Assembly (NCBI RefSeq): GCF_002895435.1
Contig: NZ_POYJ01000002.1
Coordinates: 434,001 to 498,000, forward strand
DNA: 64,000 bases
Source: Aquimarina sediminis
GTDB lineage: Bacteria > Bacteroidota > Bacteroidia > Flavobacteriales > Flavobacteriaceae
Direction: 5' to 3'
The translations under genes were made by a program, and so were the position numbers. Below are positions 9,422 to 19,108 of this stretch, one piece after another. Each line of letters starts with the position of its first letter. Position 1 is the stretch's first letter. The notes below the pieces were generated by a model. It searched no databases and was not told the DNA's origin. It saw only the letters and a program-made list of their open reading frames with translations.

Positions 9422-10789
9422 TCATTTATATTTTATGATTATAAGGTCTTTTGAACCTTTGTTATTCGGTATGTCAAAATCATTACTTTCTGAGCTACCG
9501 ACTACAATAATTTTTTTATCACTTGTTTCTATACATCCTTCTCCAAATTCGGCTTGACTCCCTCCAAGAGTAGATTTCCAAAGAATCTTTCCAGTGTTAT
9601 CAATCATAATGTTCCAAACATCACTTTGTCCATTATTTTTGTCAAGATCAAGATCGTTACTTCTGGAGTTTCCAGTAATGATAAAACCATTATTTTGCAT
9701 TTTGTGAATTCCTCTACCGGTATCAAACTGGGTTCCGCCTAATGATTTTTCCCATAAGATTTTCCCGGTTCCGTCTATCTGTATCATCCACAGGTCTGCA
9801 TTTCCTTTGGCTCCAGAGATGTCACCATCAACGCTTCTAGAGTCTCCGACGATTATATATTTTCCATCTCCGGAGGTTGCGATTGCATAGCCTACATCGA
9901 TTTCTGATCCGCCATAGGATTTTTCCCATACTTTGGTCCCGTCAGCGTTTACTTTTACTGCCCAAAAATCATAACTACCTTTGCTATTGGTAATGTCAAA
10001 ATCAATACTTTCTGAAGAACCGATCATTAAGAATCCATTATCCTCTGTTTGAACGACATCATAGCTACGATCGTTATTGGTTCCTCCAAAATAGCGTCGC
10101 CATACTTTATTACCAGAAGCGTCAAGTTTTATACCCCAAAACTCTCCTACTCCATGTTTTGAGCCATTATCATTACCATCACCATTGCTGGCACTTACAT
10201 CCAGGAATCCAGTAATAAAATACCCTCCATCATTGGTTTGTACTACAGAAAAAGCACGGTCAATACCAGGGAAACCAAAACTTTTTTCCCATTGAATATT
10301 ACCACTAGTATCGAGTTTAACAATCCAATAATCTTGTAAGCCAGCATTAATAGTTACATCTTCATCTGCACTTCTGCTATATCCAACAACAGCGTAGCCA
10401 TTATCATTAGTTTTGATAATTTTTTCTGCTCTTTCATCTCCAGTGCCTCCATAGGTTTTGCTCCAGGCTATTTCTCCATTTTTGGTAAGCCTGAGAACCC
10501 AATAATCACTATCAGTAGCTGTCTTATCCGTAATGTCACCGTCTACACTTAGTGTATATCCGGCAATGGCATAACCCCCATCAGTAGTCTCAACTACTGA
10601 TAGGGCATTATCTTCATTGCTTCCACCAAATGTTTTTGTCCACTCTATGGTTCTTGTAACATTTTGATCAGGGTCAACTACTACGTCGGGCTCAGTAGTA
10701 TTTGTAGAGTCGTCACTACTGCAAGATATTATGGTGAGTAATGCAATAATGAATGTGAAATTAAGATGTAAGAACTTAGGGGTTTTCAT
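9422..10789 (-). CDS. seven-repeat beta-propeller lipoprotein
   Basis: The protein of about 455 residues has a lipoprotein signal ending in IISCSSDD and then seven repeats of roughly 55 residues. Each reads approximately W-x-K-x-x-GG, then TxDGGYxIxG, then DxWxxKLDxxG. Seven such units suggest a complete seven-bladed propeller exposed at the cell surface. The ATG at 10789 is preferred over a TTG seven codons upstream because it places the signal peptide correctly. It is the second gene of the operon 13507-7590, only 3 bases from the MbnP-like gene. A paralogue lies at 31453. The ligand is unknown. Confidence 0.85.
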   Translation of the reverse strand: MKTPKFLHLNFTFIIALLTIISCSSDDSTNTTEPDVVVDPDQNVTRTIEWTKTFGGSNEDNALSVVETTDGGYAIAGYTLSVDGDITDKTATDSDYWVLRLTKNGEIAWSKTYGGTGDERAEKIIKTNDNGYAVVGYSRSADEDVTINAGLQDYWIVKLDTSGNIQWEKSFGFPGIDRAFSVVQTNDGGYFITGFLDVSASNGDGNDNGSKHGVGEFWGIKLDASGNKVWRRYFGGTNNDRSYDVVQTEDNGFLMIGSSESIDFDITNSKGSYDFWAVKVNADGTKVWEKSYGGSEIDVGYAIATSGDGKYIIVGDSRSVDGDISGAKGNADLWMIQIDGTGKILWEKSLGGTQFDTGRGIHKMQNNGFIITGNSRSNDLDLDKNNGQSDVWNIMIDNTGKILWKSTLGGSQAEFGEGCIETSDKKIIVVGSSESNDFDIPNNKGSKDLIIIKYK

Positions 10790-10810
10790 TTTTTTTATAA
10801 ATTTAATCAA

Positions 10811-13507
10811 TTAGTTTTTTACAAAACGCTTTGTATATGTTTGATCATTGGCTGCGATTTGTATAAAGTAAGTTCCGGTTTTTAAATTAGAAACATTTAT
10901 GGTATTGGTAACAGTACCTTTGGCAACTACTTGCCCAATAAAGTTCTTAATTTCAAAATCGGCATTCTTTTCAATACCATCTATAAAAACACTTAAAAGA
11001 TCTCCTTTAACTGGATTAGGGAATATATAAAAAGTAGTTTCTTCTATTGAGGAAATCGTTTCGCTTCTTGAAGCACTGGTTGTAATAGTAAGATTATCTA
11101 TAGCGATATCTGCTTGCCAGGTGGATCCAGTTGTCCTGTTAAATCGCAATTTTAAACTGCTTCCTACATAAGAAGAGAGATTAACATTAGCAGTTTTCCA
11201 GAGATTTCCCTGATTTCCTGTTTTGTTCCAAATGCTAGTCCATGAAGTTCCATCATTGGTGCTTGCCTCTAGAGTAAAACTACCCATATCTGTAGCGCCA
11301 TACATATGATATGCAAAAGAAAAAGTTGCCGAAGTTTGATTAGTTAGGTCTATACATGGAGAGTTTAGGATAGCTTGCTTATTAGGATGCCCTAAAGGTG
11401 CTGAAGCTTCAACATATGCATAATAGGAACCTTGTGCGGCACTAGAGGGTCCCGTGTTTCTTGAAGGAGTTCCATTAGCATCGATGGTCCAATCAATATT
11501 ATCGGTAGAGGATTGGGTCCATAGACCAAGAGTGTTTTCAAATCCTTCATTATATGGAAATGAAGAAATTCCTGAAGAACAACCTGGATTACCTCCGCCT
11601 CCAGTAGTAATGTTTATGGTGTAATCTTCAACTTCTCCATATTGAAATGATTCGCATGGTGTTGGTATGGCATTATATTTCATAGAAACACGCATTCTGG
11701 TAGCCCCTTCTGCTGTTCCTGAAGGAATTGTGAATCCCCCACTTACAGGTGTTGTCTTAGAAGCAGTCTTAGTCCATACCTGCTCTCCAGAATCTACAAA
11801 ATCGCCATCTCGATTATAATCGATCCATACACTATATGCTTCATTGTAGATATTATTTGTCCAGGTTGGAGTTATAGTAATTGTTTGAGGGTTTCCTATA
11901 GTTAGATCTGTCGATATTGAAGTGTAATCAGCGTATCCACCAGTTGAAGCCCCTGTTGTATTGTTGATTGTTCCTAAGCTTACATTACTTATATATTCAT
12001 CTGCTACACTATTTCCGTTAGAGTTACAATAGTTTAGTTGTATATCTGTTGTGGTGAAATTAGTAGATCCACTATAGTTAGAAGTTGTTCCGTCTTGACA
12101 TTTGCTTCTTACTTGCGCTTCATAAGATGTGTTGGCTGTTAAACTAGTTATGGTGTAGGAGGCACCATTTACTGTGGTAGTTGTCCATGTAGAGGTTCCT
12201 GTTTGGCGATATCTTAAATCGTAAGTAGCATTAGGGACGGCTGTCCAAGAAATGGTAGCCGCATTCCCTCCAATGTTTGAAGGTGTAACTCCGGTAGGAA
12301 CGGTTGCTTGACATACCGCAGGGCTGCTTTTTCGTACTAAAAAAAAACCGCCTTGTATATCACTAATTACAATATTGCCACTATTAAAATATGGATACAC
12401 GTTCCAAACCCCATCCATTGTTACGCTATTACTTGAAGGATAAGTGTCAAAAGAACCAATTTCGGTAATACTTTTGGCTGCAATATTTGAAATATCAATG
12501 ACTCTTATTCCTGCTCTATAGTTTGCTAAATAGAATAAATTCCCTTTTACATAACCATTATGATCAGTGGCAGGAGTTGGTCCATAGTAATTAAAATGAA
12601 ATTTAGGATTGTCTAAGTCTTGAAAATCAAAGATTACGGTTCTAGTGTTAAAACCAACTCCTTGCTCATCCAGTTCATCTCCTAAGATAAAATATTTCAT
12701 ATCCTCTGTAAACCACCCCTGGTGTGTATATTTAACATCAGAGTATTTTATAGTAGATATTGTTGTTGGGTTAGATTTATTGGTTATATCTGCAATTACT
12801 ATTTCAATCTCATTGCTACCAATTAATATTTCTTTTCCAGTATAATCGGCATCTGGACCATTATATGTAATTACCTGAGCATCGTGAGTGTAGGCTCTCT
12901 GACCTACTGATAAAAACCCACCTGCGTTAATAGGGTTTTTAGGGTCTTGGATATTAATAAAGAGAGGTCCTCCTTTATAGGGACCTGAATTTCTTTGGGC
13001 GCCAACTACATAAGCATAACCAGAATCTTCATTGATCACTATATTGTGAGCATTTCCAAATTCGGTATATCTTGTGTCTGGAGTAAATGTTTGTGGAGGG
13101 TTTGTTACATTTCGTAATCTTGTGAGGTCAAAAACCTGCATTCCATGACCAGAAGCTTCACTTACGATAAAAGCATGATTTTTATATACTTTTACATCTC
13201 TCCACGTACTATTAGAGGTTGCAGTTGGAACTTTGCCAAGATAAATAGGATTGGTTGGATTAGAGGCGTCTATGAACGCAGTTCCGTTGTTTAAACCAAT
13301 AATGGCATATTCTTTACCATTTTGAGGATCTGTCCAGCCCCAGCTATCATTACCAGTACTCGCATTCATGACAGAAAGTGAAATATGAGACATTAGATCA
13401 TAATCATTGCAAGGATAAGAACCTGCTAGACCATTTTGACATGGGGTCTGACCATAGGAAAAAACTGCTGTAGTTATCAGCAGAAGAGTAATTTTAAAAT
13501 TTTTCAT
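10811..13507 (-). CDS. secreted choice-of-anchor-B protein with FN3, GEVED, MAM-like and T9SS domains
   Basis: The 898-residue protein has a cleavable signal peptide (residues 1-19). Residues about 20-395 form the choice-of-anchor-B propeller with LVIVD-type repeats. A fibronectin III domain follows (about 400-490), then a GEVED domain (about 495-635, ending YGEVEDYTINI) and a MAM/jelly-roll-like domain (about 645-810). The C terminus is a type IX sorting domain, FYIFPNPVKGD to KRFVKN. It is therefore exported by T9SS and attached to, or released from, the surface. It is the first gene of the operon that also encodes the propeller lipoprotein, MbnP-like and diheme proteins. Its N-terminal half is closely related to the next gene upstream. 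Confidence 0.88.
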   Translation of the reverse strand: MKNFKITLLLITTAVFSYGQTPCQNGLAGSYPCNDYDLMSHISLSVMNASTGNDSWGWTDPQNGKEYAIIGLNNGTAFIDASNPTNPIYLGKVPTATSNSTWRDVKVYKNHAFIVSEASGHGMQVFDLTRLRNVTNPPQTFTPDTRYTEFGNAHNIVINEDSGYAYVVGAQRNSGPYKGGPLFINIQDPKNPINAGGFLSVGQRAYTHDAQVITYNGPDADYTGKEILIGSNEIEIVIADITNKSNPTTISTIKYSDVKYTHQGWFTEDMKYFILGDELDEQGVGFNTRTVIFDFQDLDNPKFHFNYYGPTPATDHNGYVKGNLFYLANYRAGIRVIDISNIAAKSITEIGSFDTYPSSNSVTMDGVWNVYPYFNSGNIVISDIQGGFFLVRKSSPAVCQATVPTGVTPSNIGGNAATISWTAVPNATYDLRYRQTGTSTWTTTTVNGASYTITSLTANTSYEAQVRSKCQDGTTSNYSGSTNFTTTDIQLNYCNSNGNSVADEYISNVSLGTINNTTGASTGGYADYTSISTDLTIGNPQTITITPTWTNNIYNEAYSVWIDYNRDGDFVDSGEQVWTKTASKTTPVSGGFTIPSGTAEGATRMRVSMKYNAIPTPCESFQYGEVEDYTINITTGGGGNPGCSSGISSFPYNEGFENTLGLWTQSSTDNIDWTIDANGTPSRNTGPSSAAQGSYYAYVEASAPLGHPNKQAILNSPCIDLTNQTSATFSFAYHMYGATDMGSFTLEASTNDGTSWTSIWNKTGNQGNLWKTANVNLSSYVGSSLKLRFNRTTGSTWQADIAIDNLTITTSASRSETISSIEETTFYIFPNPVKGDLLSVFIDGIEKNADFEIKNFIGQVVAKGTVTNTINVSNLKTGTYFIQIAANDQTYTKRFVKN

Positions 13508-13838
13508 TGAGTTTGTGATTTTAAGAGTTAGTTTAGAAAACTAAGTTTTTTTCATATTTAAAATGTTTTATGGGTTAAAAATTTAACTAATTTATCAATT
13601 TTACTTATGATTATTTGATAATACAATAAGGATTTGATAGTACTTTAACGTTATTTAACTATTTTTAACAAATTCATTGCTGTGTGAAGAGTCGTTTCTT
13701 TTGTGGTTAAAGGAAATTTTGATGTAAAGTTATAGTTTGTTGTAAATCAGTAATGTGTGTACGGGGGAGTATAATGTAGCTTTTTAGTAATATATCGGGT
13801 AAGTTTATAGATATCCTATCGTTAGAAAGCTTATATTT
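13508..13838. other. intergenic region upstream of the MbnP/peroxidase operon
   Basis: No gene is seen in these 331 bases, which probably hold the operon promoter. A perfect 7-base inverted repeat, TTAGTTT-AGA-AAACTAA at 13528-13544, lies 21 bases before the operon start and could be an operator or a leader hairpin. No clear TAnnTTTG box was found on the minus strand. Confidence 0.45.
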
Positions 13839-15098
13839 TCATGGAATACTTTTGCGGACTAGTAAGAAGCCTCTTTCAATATCACTTATTACAATATTGC
13901 CACTTTCAAAATATGGATAGACGTTCCATGCACCATTAAAACTGGCACTATTATTTGATGGGTAGGAATCAAAAAAACCAATTTCAGTAATATTTTTATT
14001 TCCAATATCAGAAATGTCGAGTACTCTAATTCCGGCACTATAATTGGCTAGATATAATAAGTTCCCTTTTACATATCCATTATGATCGATAGCTGGTGTT
14101 GTTCCATTATATATCATATGTAATTTGGGATTATCTAAATCTTTAAAATCAAAGATGATGGTTCGGGTATTAAAACCTACCTTTTGTTCATCGGTTTCAT
14201 CACCAAGCACAAAATATTGCATATCTTCTGTAAACCATCCTTGGTGTGTGTACCCTACATCTGGATATTTAATAGTTGATATTGTAGTAGGATTATTTTT
14301 ATCAGTAATATCCGCGATTACGATTTCTATTTCATTGCTGCCTATAAGAATTTCTCTGCCTATATAATCTGTATCGGGTCCTTGGTAATTGATTGCTTGG
14401 GCATCATGGCTATAGGCACTTTCACCAGAAGAAAGAAAACCTCCTACCAAAATAGGGTCTTTAGGATCTTGAATATTAACAAATACGGGACCTCCCTGAA
14501 AAGTTCCAGATCTACTGGTTCCAACAGCATATGCAAACCCAGAATCTTCATTAATAACAATATTATGAGCACTACCAAAATCAGTGAAATGAACATCTGC
14601 ATCAAAAGTTTGAGGAGGGTTAGATATATTTCGTAATCTAGTTAGATCAAAAACTTGCATACCGTGGTTAGTAGCTTCGCTTACTATAAAAGCATGATCT
14701 CTATATACTTTTACATCTCTCCAAGAACTACTTACCGTTGCGGTTGGGAGTTTACCTAAGTAAATTGGATTATCTGGTGTAGAAAGATCTATAAATGCAG
14801 TACCATTATTTAATCCAATAAGTGCATATTCTTTTCCTGTAGATTTATCTGTCCAACCCCAACTATCATTACCAGAGCTAGCTCTCATATCTGCCAAGGT
14901 TATTCTGGATACAAAATCATACCCATTACAAAGGTAAGTACCACGGGCAATACCGTTTTTACAAAGATTAGAAACATCAGGATTTGCGGAGGTAATGATT
15001 CCTGTTTCTATTGTTGTTTCATTATCATCATCTCCACTACAGCCCAGAAGCATAAAGAGGAATAGAAAAAAATGATAAATGTTAGGGCAACTTCTCAT
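13839..15098 (-). CDS. choice-of-anchor-B lipoprotein
   Basis: The 419-residue product has a lipoprotein signal (FLFMLLGCSGDDD) and a single choice-of-anchor-B propeller. It closely parallels residues 20-395 of the neighbouring 898-residue protein; both contain DSWGWTD, EYALIGLNNGTAFID in closely matching form, and VIVDE-like strands. It lacks the FN3, GEVED and sorting domains, so it is held by lipid rather than by T9SS. A 331-base gap separates it from the operon downstream, so it may be transcribed alone. Confidence 0.85.
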   Translation of the reverse strand: MRSCPNIYHFFLFLFMLLGCSGDDDNETTIETGIITSANPDVSNLCKNGIARGTYLCNGYDFVSRITLADMRASSGNDSWGWTDKSTGKEYALIGLNNGTAFIDLSTPDNPIYLGKLPTATVSSSWRDVKVYRDHAFIVSEATNHGMQVFDLTRLRNISNPPQTFDADVHFTDFGSAHNIVINEDSGFAYAVGTSRSGTFQGGPVFVNIQDPKDPILVGGFLSSGESAYSHDAQAINYQGPDTDYIGREILIGSNEIEIVIADITDKNNPTTISTIKYPDVGYTHQGWFTEDMQYFVLGDETDEQKVGFNTRTIIFDFKDLDNPKLHMIYNGTTPAIDHNGYVKGNLLYLANYSAGIRVLDISDIGNKNITEIGFFDSYPSNNSASFNGAWNVYPYFESGNIVISDIERGFLLVRKSIP

Positions 15099-15322
15099 AG
15101 TGACTGCTATTTTAGTAAAAATACAAAAGTATTATGTTAAAATCAGGCATTGAAAGTAAGGCTATGTAGGTCATACCAACACCAGTAACATGATATAATT
15201 GTTATTGGATAAAAGTGGTGTTCCAGAAATCATAGTATTAATTTGTTCTGGTGTAATGTAAAGTACACCTGGAAATTAAAAAATAAACACAAAAAATGTA
15301 GCTGATAAAAAGGGATGTTACC

Positions 15323-15330
15323 TAAATTTG
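15323..15330 (+). promoter_or_regulatory. putative -7 box of thiL, very close to the start
   Basis: TAAATTTG matches TAnnTTTG and ends only 4 bases before the thiL ATG. If used, transcription would begin at or inside the start codon region, giving a leaderless or nearly leaderless mRNA. A chance match in AT-rich DNA is possible. Confidence 0.35.
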
Positions 15331-15334
15331 CAAA

Positions 15335-16390
15335 ATGATTGAAGATAAAAACACACCAAGGACCCCGCTATCTGAATTAGGAGAATTTGGGCTTATTAGT
15401 CATTTGACTAAAAATTTTAAGATAAAACAAAAGACAACGACATTAGGTATAGGAGATGATGCTGCAGTTTTGGGTTTTGAGAATAAAAAATGTGTATTGA
15501 CAACTGATTTATTAATCGAAGGAGTACATTTTGATTTATCTTATGTTCCTTTAAAGCATCTCGGATATAAATCGGTAGTTGTAAATCTTTCTGATGTATA
15601 TGCAATGAATGCTACAGCCACACAGATTACAGTATCCATTGCGGTGTCAAACAGGTTTCCTTTAGAAGCACTAGAGGAATTGTATGCAGGGATTGAGACT
15701 GCCGCAAAAATTTATAATATAGATGTAGTAGGAGGAGATACAACTTCTTCGACAACAGGATTACTTATTAGTATAACTGCTGTTGGTCATGCAAATGAAG
15801 AGGAGCTGGTGTATCGCAGTGGAGCCAAAGAAAATGACCTTTTGGTTGTAACAGGAGATCTTGGTGCTGCTTATATGGGACTTCAAGTACTAGAAAGAGA
15901 AAAGCAAGTATATGAGGTTAACCCTAATTCTCAACCTGATTTAGATCAATATACTTATTTAATAGAAAGACAACTTAAACCAGAGGCGAGAAAAGATATT
16001 TCTGGACTACTCAAAGCTCTTGAGGTAAAGCCAACAAGTATGATAGACATAAGTGATGGACTATCATCTGAAGTTATTCATCTTTGTACGCAATCTAAAG
16101 TTGGAGTGAATTTGTATGAAGAAAAAATACCATTAGATCCTACAGTTATATCTGCATGCGAGGAATTTAAGTTAAACAGTACTACAGTTGCGTTAAATGG
16201 AGGTGAAGATTATGAATTGTTGTTTACAATCAAACAAGAGGATTATCCAAAAATCAAAGCAAATCCTAGCCTTACAGTTATTGGTCATATAACAGATCAA
16301 AAAAGCGGAATAGGACTAGTGACCAGAGCTAATGAAAAGATAGAAATGAAAGCTCAGGGATGGAATCCAATACAAGATAAAAATGATTAA
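15335..16390 (+). CDS. thiL: thiamine-monophosphate kinase
   Basis: ThiL phosphorylates thiamine monophosphate to thiamine diphosphate with ATP, the last step of the pathway, in the cytoplasm. The 351-residue protein has the PurM/ThiL fold signatures: ELGEFGLISHL at the N terminus, GIGDDAAVL, the metal-binding VGGDTTSS and SMIDISDGLSSE, and GGEDYELLFT. The length is normal. It is a single gene whose 3' end overlaps a small convergent gene by 4 bases. Confidence 0.95.
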   Translation: MIEDKNTPRTPLSELGEFGLISHLTKNFKIKQKTTTLGIGDDAAVLGFENKKCVLTTDLLIEGVHFDLSYVPLKHLGYKSVVVNLSDVYAMNATATQITVSIAVSNRFPLEALEELYAGIETAAKIYNIDVVGGDTTSSTTGLLISITAVGHANEEELVYRSGAKENDLLVVTGDLGAAYMGLQVLEREKQVYEVNPNSQPDLDQYTYLIERQLKPEARKDISGLLKALEVKPTSMIDISDGLSSEVIHLCTQSKVGVNLYEEKIPLDPTVISACEEFKLNSTTVALNGGEDYELLFTIKQEDYPKIKANPSLTVIGHITDQKSGIGLVTRANEKIEMKAQGWNPIQDKND

Positions 16391-16656
16391 GAAGCTGCCT
16401 GTAATGTAGAATCAGGATTTGTTCTTGCTAATTTTTTGGCATGCACAGAGGCTAATGCATTATTAATTTCTTTTAATTTAGGAGTCATGGCTTCTAATCG
16501 ACCTCTACTATTGGTTGTAGCTTGCTCACCACAATGCGAACATGTATATTCTTTAATATGATGGGTAACGTTTTTTGAAAGGACATAGTTGTGACCAAAT
16601 AGGGAGCAATATATTTTTGAAAAGGAAAAGGCAGAGCTAGGGGTAGTATTTTTCAT
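16387..16656 (-). CDS. small putative zinc-ribbon protein
   Basis: The 89-residue protein contains CSLFGH and, 25-30 residues later, CSHCG, a spacing that suggests a small zinc ribbon. The Cys/His pattern resembles short DUF1660-like proteins that I know from flavobacteria, but I cannot confirm the family. It is convergent with thiL and the stop codons overlap by 4 bases. The following 229 bases up to the next gene are AT-rich, and I see nothing specific in them. Confidence 0.65.
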   Translation of the reverse strand: MKNTTPSSAFSFSKIYCSLFGHNYVLSKNVTHHIKEYTCSHCGEQATTNSRGRLEAMTPKLKEINNALASVHAKKLARTNPDSTLQAAS

Positions 16657-16885
16657 TACTTTTTAGGGGAGTTAAAGATTCACAAAATAGGGTTATAGGT
16701 TCATTATCAGTACAATAATAATGTTTTTTTTGTTATTAACCATAGTTTTGTAAGAAAAATTTGTCTTAAACTATTGGTTTTTAACTTTAAAACCCTTTAA
16801 AAAGTGTTTTTGACCATTAAAAAGGTATTTCGTCTAGTGTTTTTTTTGTTTACTACATTAGGTTGTAGGGCTTACCTCTGGGTAT

Positions 16886-17677
16886 CTATGTTTTTGAATT
16901 AACAGAGCTTAAAAAATTATCTAATTCTGTTAAGTATTCATCTTTATTTTCTAGATATGACATGTGTCCCCCATCAAAACTAACAAGATTGATTTTATAG
17001 AGTTCAGCTTCCGTTTTGTTTTGCTCATATAATAGTACAGGATCTTTTTTTCCTGCAAATATGATTTTGGGACCTTTAAAGTTGGTTAAAACTGATGTGC
17101 GGTCTTTTCTAATTTTCATACCTTCTAAAGCAGAAATAATTCCTTGTAGCGGAATTTTAGAAGCTAGTACTTTTATCGTGTTTATTTCATTAGCGAATCG
17201 TTGTTGGTTTTCTTTGGCAAAAAGATTAGCAATAGCCATACTTGTATAAGCGTTAGGGTTATTTTTTACAATAGTAATGGCTCTATCCCTATTTGTTTTT
17301 CTTTCTTTACTATCTGGAAGTGATGTAGAGTTGAGTAAAACTAACCCAGAAGTCATATCGGGGAAAAGATCAATACAAGCTAAGGCTACATAACCTCCCA
17401 TAGAATGACCTATAAAAATTGCGTTAGAAATATTTAAGTCATCCATAACCGCTTTGACAGCTTGTGCCATATCTTCCATTGTATGAATATATCCTATACA
17501 CTCGGTTTGGCCATGACCTAACAAATCGATAGAAATGCAATGATATGAAGTAGATAGATGGTTGATTGTATCTTTCCACATAGAAGAATTTTCTAAAAAC
17601 CCATGTAGAAAGATAATAGGTGACCCTTTTCCAAAGGTGTTATAATTTATTTTAATCCCTTTGTATGTTAATATCAT
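16886..17677 (-). CDS. alpha/beta hydrolase
   Basis: The 263-residue cytoplasmic protein has the alpha/beta hydrolase elements in order: the oxyanion-hole motif LHGFLEN, the nucleophile elbow GHSMGG (Ser92), an acid in AGKKDPV and the catalytic His in DGGHMSYLE. The length fits small esterases or MenH-like and peroxidase-like members of the fold; the substrate cannot be assigned. It is divergent from brnQ, with 36 bases between the start codons. Confidence 0.88.
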   Translation of the reverse strand: MILTYKGIKINYNTFGKGSPIIFLHGFLENSSMWKDTINHLSTSYHCISIDLLGHGQTECIGYIHTMEDMAQAVKAVMDDLNISNAIFIGHSMGGYVALACIDLFPDMTSGLVLLNSTSLPDSKERKTNRDRAITIVKNNPNAYTSMAIANLFAKENQQRFANEINTIKVLASKIPLQGIISALEGMKIRKDRTSVLTNFKGPKIIFAGKKDPVLLYEQNKTEAELYKINLVSFDGGHMSYLENKDEYLTELDNFLSSVNSKT

Positions 17678-17713
17678 TTTGAAAGTTTATTTTTAGGCAA
17701 ATAAACGTAATTA

Positions 17714-19000
17714 ATGAGATTTAATAAAGAAACTTTCGTTGCAGGATTTGCATTATTTTCTATGTTTTTTGGAGCAGGGAACCTTATGTTTCCGCCACTT
17801 CTAGGTTTTAAGTCGGGAGATGCATGGCTAATGGTAGTTATTGGGTTTGCTATATCTGCTGTGGTAATACCTATACTTGGTATTTTTGCACATGCCAGAT
17901 TACAAGGCACAATGTTGGATTTTGCAAAAAAAGTATCTCCATTGTTTAGTCTAATATATTGTATTTTGGTATACATAATTTCTATTACGTTACCTTCTCC
18001 AAGAACCGCTTCGGTTACTCATGAAATGGCAATCGAACCTTTTTTGGGAACAAGCCCCTGGTTAACCAGTACTGTTTATTTTATTCTGGTATTGCTTTTT
18101 GTGCTTAATCGATCCAAAGTACTTACGCTATTAGGCAAGTTTCTTTCACCTGTTTTGTTTATAGTTGTACTTAGTATAATATGTGTTGGTATTTTTTCTG
18201 TACACAACCCCGTTATAAATCCTACAGAATTTAAGACTCCATTGGTTAAAGGGTTGTTAGAAGGATATCAAACTTTTGATGCCATAGGAGCTGTTGTAGT
18301 AGGAGGGGTGATTATAATTTCACTGAAAATGAAAAAGGGAGATAACTTTAAGCAAAATAAAGGGCTAATTATAAAATCAGGGATTGTTGCTGGATTGGGG
18401 CTTTTAATTATTTATTCTGGGATGATTTATAGTGGAGCACTATTTAATACTCAATTTGATACGGAGGTTACTCGCACAGAATTGTTATCTGGATTAAGTC
18501 TAAAAACTCTAGGTAAAATCGGAAAAGTTTTCTTGAGTATTTTAGTTAGTTTGGCATGTTTTACAACTGCAGTGGGTATAGTAACCGGGACTGCAGATTT
18601 TATAAAAGGGATATTTAATAATTCTCAAAAAGCATATTTTTTCACGGCGGTTATTGCTTGTGTTTTAGGAGTTTTAATGGGGCAGTTTGATGTACACTAT
18701 ATTGTTGTTATAGCAATACCTGCACTCATGTTTATTTACCCTATTACAATTATTTTAATTATACTAAATGTACTACCAAATAAATTTACTTCAGCAATAG
18801 TATTTAGAGCAGTAGTTTTGGTAACTATTTTGTTTAGTATTCCCGATTTTTTGGGATCCATAGGAATGAAAGAGTTTATACGTCCTGTTTTAGAAACCCT
18901 TCCTTTTGGCATGTATAGCTTAGCATGGTTGCTTCCTGCACTGGTCACGTTGTTTTTAATGAATATCCTTTCATATTTTAAAAGAGGGAATAATATATAA
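17714..19000 (+). CDS. brnQ: branched-chain amino acid transporter, LIVCS family
   Basis: This inner-membrane carrier imports leucine, isoleucine and valine with sodium or protons. The 428-residue protein is highly hydrophobic, with about 12 membrane segments, and has the family signature FFGAGNLMFPPLLG near the N terminus. It stands alone, divergent from the hydrolase gene, and a short hairpin follows it. Confidence 0.92.
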   Translation: MRFNKETFVAGFALFSMFFGAGNLMFPPLLGFKSGDAWLMVVIGFAISAVVIPILGIFAHARLQGTMLDFAKKVSPLFSLIYCILVYIISITLPSPRTASVTHEMAIEPFLGTSPWLTSTVYFILVLLFVLNRSKVLTLLGKFLSPVLFIVVLSIICVGIFSVHNPVINPTEFKTPLVKGLLEGYQTFDAIGAVVVGGVIIISLKMKKGDNFKQNKGLIIKSGIVAGLGLLIIYSGMIYSGALFNTQFDTEVTRTELLSGLSLKTLGKIGKVFLSILVSLACFTTAVGIVTGTADFIKGIFNNSQKAYFFTAVIACVLGVLMGQFDVHYIVVIAIPALMFIYPITIILIILNVLPNKFTSAIVFRAVVLVTILFSIPDFLGSIGMKEFIRPVLETLPFGMYSLAWLLPALVTLFLMNILSYFKRGNNI

Positions 19001-19020
19001 TTTTGTCTACGAGGTAATTA

Positions 19021-19040
19021 GGGGGGATTTCCCCTTTTTT
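19021..19040 (+). terminator. putative terminator of brnQ
   Basis: A short G-run/C-run hairpin (GGGG, loop GATTT, CCCC) is followed directly by six T residues, 20 bases after the brnQ stop. The stem is short, so strength is uncertain. Confidence 0.5.
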
Positions 19041-19108
19041 ACTATCATAGTTTTTATTACTTTCGTGGCGGAAAACAACTAATCAATTATTTAAAGGAAA
19101 GGAAATCT

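Noticed and set aside
9560-10640. Repeated motifs on the minus strand as a regulatory array
   Set aside because: They encode the seven blades of the lipoprotein at 9422 and vary as coding repeats do.
17674-17976. Minus-strand frame of 100 codons ahead of the hydrolase gene
   Set aside because: It overlaps the start of brnQ in antisense and has no features; the divergent starts of the hydrolase gene and brnQ explain the region.
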